Origin: Dioscorea cayenensis subsp. rotundata
Lineage: Eukaryota; Streptophyta; Magnoliopsida; Dioscoreales; Dioscoreaceae
Reading direction: 5' to 3'
Assembly (NCBI RefSeq): GCF_009730915.1
Contig: NC_052486.1
Location: 20,117,589 to 20,181,588, forward strand
Length of the DNA stretch: 64,000 bases
Shown here: piece by piece, positions 60,049 to 64,000 of the stretch
How the letters are laid out: every line of letters starts with the position of its first letter
Position numbering within the stretch: position 1 is the first letter of the stretch
Program-made: the position numbers and the translations under genes
Notes under the pieces: generated by a model
What the model was told of the DNA's origin: nothing
Databases searched by the model: none
What the model saw: only the letters and a program-made list of their open reading frames with translations

Positions 60049-60489
60049 TATGGGTGCAATTAAACCACGTAAAGCTAAGCCAACTTTTGAAGTGTTTAAG
60101 CTCGGCTCAGCAAAATTGTAAGGTCCGAGCTCAATTTGAGTATGGACTTTTGAATTTGAGCCGTTGAGTTGCTAAACTAAGCTCGAGCTTGGCTTGAAAA
60201 ATATAACTTTATGATAAAATTTAGTCAAGCTCGAGCTATGGGCTTGCTATAAAGCTTGTTAAACATATCAAGCATATTAAACTTGTTTATAATGAATTGA
60301 AATAAGATTAATACATCCAATATTTAATTATATAATTAATATAACAACTCAAAAGCATTAAACAAACCTGATCCCATGAGGCTTGCAACTCGAAAGCCAA
60401 GATCAAGCTTGCTCCTCTATTTAATGGACGAGATTTTTCAAATTGAGCATCAAGTAGCTCATGAACGGCTTGGTTTATTTATAACCCTA
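60049..60489. mobile_element. hAT-type MITE (441 bp)
   Basis: The left end TATGGGTGCAATTAAACC and right end (reverse complement) TAGGGTTATAAATAAACCAAG are inverted repeats. They are flanked by ATCAAATG (60041-60048) and ATCAAATC (60490-60497), a 7/8 target duplication. The interior is rich in AGCTCGAGCTTGGCT-like words, a composition common in plant hAT MITEs. No coding capacity. Confidence 0.8.
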
Positions 60490-60497
60490 ATCAAATC

Positions 60498-63283
60498 AAG
60501 TCAACATCTATCATAACTAAATATTAATAAAATAATAATAATTAATTTTTTTGACTAATTGTATATTTCATGAGTATAGTTGAATCATTCACATAAACAA
60601 GTGACCATATATATCTCATACCTCATCCTCTATTCCAAATTAATATCAATTAAAAAGTGGATATCATGATATCCTTACGTGATAAAGGTATAACCCCCTT
60701 TCTAGTTTATAGACTAAATTGTCTAAAAATATTTAATTTAGCGGCTAATATTGTCTTTACACCGATTTATTACAAATAATACTTTATTTTATTATATTAT
60801 ATTTTATTTATTTTATTTTTTGAGCGAAACATATACATTTACCTTTCAATTCAATTGTGATAATATAAAAAAAACAAATAAAATCTTAGCAGAGGTGATT
60901 TTGGTCTTTTTCATAAAGTGAATTATAACTTTATTCACGTCAAGGAATGAAGCAAGTTGAGAACATAATCCCTAAAGTTATCATTAACAAAGTTCACAAA
61001 AAGTTTTCCTTTAGTAGAACATAATTCCTAAAGTTATCTTCTTAATTTTATATAATATTCATTTTATATATAGGGTGGTTAAGAGCATGATTAGAGTAAG
61101 GGATTTATGCATATCCCATGCAATTGTAACATTTAGACAATGACCAAAAACCTAATTCAAAAAGGCAAATAACAATAATAGAGAGACACAAGCCACTTTG
61201 AACCTAATTATTGATTTTGGAGTCATTCTTTAAATCAATTAATTGATGAGGGGCCATTTGGTGTGCTCGCTCTTTTATGATATTCTTTCACAAGTTCAAA
61301 CTCAACCTCTTCATTGTCTTCAATGTTGGTTTGAAGTTTAGAGAAATGTCTTGCATGTTTCAACTACATGATAATAAGGTATGTACTTGCAATGTTATTG
61401 CCTTTTGTTTCTTTTCACAATCCTACTCAATTGGCTACAAAAGTAATTTACTTTGAAAAAAAAATTATTTTCAGAGAAATAGGAAAATTTTATAAATTTT
61501 TCTATTTGATTTTAGTTTACATATATCTGATTAAATCCACTATGGATGTATTTTTTTATCGGAATAAATCTATTTAACTTGTCTAATAAAAAATTATTTA
61601 TTCAAAAGCTTTTCCCATGTAAAATTTCTTCATTACTTGTTAATGTTTAAATATTTATTATAAAAAATGGTATTATCCTCGTTTAGTAGTTCAAAGCATT
61701 TATTTTAATATAGTTTTCATGCTATATTTTTAGTATTTCTTTTTTTGGTAGGGAGATCAACTCACTTTTCAACAAATGAAATAAAAGTAATGAAAAAAAG
61801 TGCCAAATAATTTGATTATTTCTCAATATGGGCGAACAAAGAAAAGCAACTTTTAATTGTGTGTTAAGTTAAAACATCAACATTGTTTGAAACTTGAACA
61901 TTTGAGCTCTCAACGTCTATCATTAATTAACCATGATCCTTTCTAGGGTTGAAAAAGAATTTTACATGCCATCATATATAACTTTTAGTTAAATCATAAC
62001 ATGTGAGTCTTTTAATTCCAAATAAGTTAAGGACATACTACAAATGAACACACAGCTAAACCAATATGACTTATTATTAGAATTATTGACAAAACATGTT
62101 TCATAACTAATTTAATGCATTTAGTAATAACATGGAGCCTAAGTTAATGGGTGATTTATTCATTGTCAAGAACTTTCTTATTGGCACCTCACTCAAGATT
62201 AGTGTTCAATAATCACTCAAGACACCAAGTGAACATAGAAAAGAAAAGTTATTTAATCATTAATTCTCACCCATAAATCATCTTTTGGACTTATCTTGTA
62301 ATTGATATTTTGATTTGGTTTTATTAATGTATCTCATATCTTTCCACATTTTCATAAACCTTTTTTTTTATTTATTAACAAATATGGTTAACACATTTTT
62401 ATTATAAAAAAAAGTGAAAGATTACATAATTTAGAAAAACTAATCAAGAAAAATTTTCTTAATATGAAATTTAGATTAGGTTTCCTAAAAAGAGACATCT
62501 AGTTGGACCTAACTTTGCTTTTAGGACAAAAAAGTCTTAATATTTTAGCTTAATAATTTTGATTTAAATCATACTCTTATCATATCTTGTGTTTATTCTA
62601 TATAGACAAATGTATAACATGATACCATTCTGAATATTTCCTTGAAAAAACTCCTCTTAATTTTTGTCATGTTTTCTTTTCCCTGCCTAGATAAATTAAA
62701 TAAATAAATAATGGAAACAATGGCCCATAAAGGTTAGCCAGTGAAGAATTTTTTATTTTTTTACTTTTTTTGTGCATATATATATATATATATATATCCA
62801 ATCAGAGGGGTATATAGGTAATTATAACTTCAACAAGAACACATCAAAACAAAAAACAAGAATGATTTAGAAAACACAACCAAGCAACTTTCAAAGAATA
62901 GTTTTCTGCCACATTCATTAATGTCATCAACTCAGCTCTGCAAGAAACATACAAAACCTTTGGACCAATTTTTATAGCAATAATACAACAACTCAATACA
63001 CAAAAGGTTACAAACTATTCTTCAAACTGTAATGGAAATCACAAATTCCAGTCCAATGACAGACAGTAACAAATTCAGTGACTACAAATTGCAGAAAACT
63101 AAAAGAAGAAAAATTGACATTTATGCATTCAGATCAACTCCATTTGCAGAAAAAAAACAAAGAATCCAAAAATTCCATTGGTCCCCTTCTCCATCCCCCA
63201 ACCATTTCTTTCTCTTTTTTTCTTTTACATTTTGTTTTTGTGGAGAAAATAAAGATGGAATTCACATGATATGTTATGCATCT
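60498..63283. other. AT-rich intergenic DNA and 3' UTR of the edge PMT gene
   Basis: No recognised gene. (TA)n at about 62775-62797. The last few hundred bases before 63284 are probably 3' UTR of the minus-strand methyltransferase gene. Confidence 0.5.
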
Positions 63284-63521
63284 TCATAAGTTTTGACCAT
63301 TGTTGTCAGATGAAGAGGAAGTCCAGTAAGTTTTGACAACAAGGAGAATTTTTTCTCTTTGGAGAGGACCATCTTCATGATCAATAATTTGACTATCCCA
63401 TCTCATTCCATCAGTTATGCTCTTTAATTTTACCAGTAAATCAACATCATCTCTGATTATTACTGATCCTTCTGGCCTTAAAATCCTGTCCATCTCCAGC
63501 AGTATGTCTTCCATTTCACAT
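63284..63521 (-). CDS. PMT-family (DUF248) putative methyltransferase, last exon only
   Basis: After a TATAG acceptor the exon reads [20 protein letters not shown] then IIRDDVDLLVKLKSI, MRWDSQI, DHEDGPLQREKILLVVKTYW and TGA. This is the conserved C-terminal end of the PMT family (Golgi SAM-dependent methyltransferases acting on wall polysaccharides). The DHEDGPLQREKILLVVKTYW block is typical of the PMT subgroup near Arabidopsis At1g26850/At1g31850 types and differs from the QUA3 tail at 32557-32779. The first codon is completed by the previous exon's AG. 63522-64000 is intron; all other exons lie beyond the window. Confidence 0.92.
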
Positions 63522-64000
63522 CTATACAGAAATAAATAAATAAATTTAGTTTCTGCATGATCATATCAGAAAGTATCCTTAATCTGTAGTGAAAGCATAT
63601 GCATGCTATTACCGGTATTTGGTTCTCAGGATTCAGTTCATAAATGAATTAAATTGTCAATGATCATTCATATATTTACGGACATAAATAAATAAATTTG
63701 GTTGTTGCATGTTCATGACAGAAAAAAACTCTTTTTTTTTCGTATTTCTTTTCTTAATATAACATGAGTGCAAATACTAGTATTCCATGAAAGTATATGC
63801 ATTCTATTATCAGTATTTTGTTCTTCAGTTCATAAAAAATAAATAAATAAATTGCAACAATCATCAATATATACAGGAAAAATTTTGGTATTTAATTTTG
63901 TCTAAGCAAATAAATGCAAATTCATCACTTATTTCACCGTAAAGCTATAAATTTGCTTGTCAATATTAAGTGAATGACACTTATACAAAACACAAAAGAA

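Overview
The window is eukaryotic nuclear DNA from a flowering plant. It contains intron-bearing genes with canonical GT/AG splice sites (QUA3-type methyltransferase, IQD protein, CYP87 P450, yippee-like protein, nsLTP), a tRNA-Arg(UCU), very AT-rich intergenic DNA and layers of plant transposons. The GC-rich first exon of the QUA3 gene in an AT-rich background is compatible with a monocot, but that is inference. A 1000-N scaffold gap lies at 11854-12853. No bacterial, organellar or CRISPR-like content was seen.

Layout. 0-5 kb is a graveyard of broken genes: an LRR receptor-kinase 5' fragment with a premature TAG, a broken KELP-type coactivator copy and a PPR-like fragment, followed by a 58-bp tandem array. 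6.5-7.4 kb holds an intact two-exon yippee-like gene. 9.4-9.8 kb is a duplicated unit carrying an ATT/GTT microsatellite. 10.4-11.8 kb is a MULE remnant ending at the gap. 16.4-16.7 kb is a LOG (cytokinin-activating enzyme) pseudogene fragment. 22.1-24.1 kb is a decayed FAR1/MULE transposase-type gene.

24.86-30.5 kb is a nested structure. The 3' part of a rhomboid-protease gene is split inside one exon by a 4.8-kb element with long terminal inverted repeats and a 10-bp target duplication. That element contains an internally deleted Ty1/Copia retrotransposon, whose gag is in turn interrupted by a ~0.85-kb element with GAGGC palindromes. 31.1 kb carries tRNA-Arg(UCU). 32.6-37.6 kb is a complete seven-exon QUA3-like pectin methyltransferase gene on the minus strand. 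39.3 kb is an nsLTP gene with a hAT-type MITE about 170 bp downstream.

43.2-45.2 kb and 48.4-54.6 kb are two related elements with similar ends, rich in TTTAAAC motifs. The larger one encodes remnants resembling the transposon-associated DUF1985 and Ulp1-protease proteins. Between them, 45.5-47.1 kb is an intact three-exon IQD (calmodulin-binding) gene. 55.3-57.6 kb is a nine-exon CYP87A-type P450 that is complete except for an apparent 1-nt deletion in exon 5. 60.0-60.5 kb is a second hAT-type MITE. The last exon of a second PMT-family methyltransferase enters from the right edge (63.3-63.5 kb, minus).

The living genes are unrelated housekeeping or developmental genes and do not form a cluster. 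QUA3 and the edge PMT belong to one Golgi methyltransferase family but come from different subgroups. The most informative biology is the nested transposon archaeology, the (TTA)n-associated element family and the P450 frameshift. I found no convincing wholly new system.
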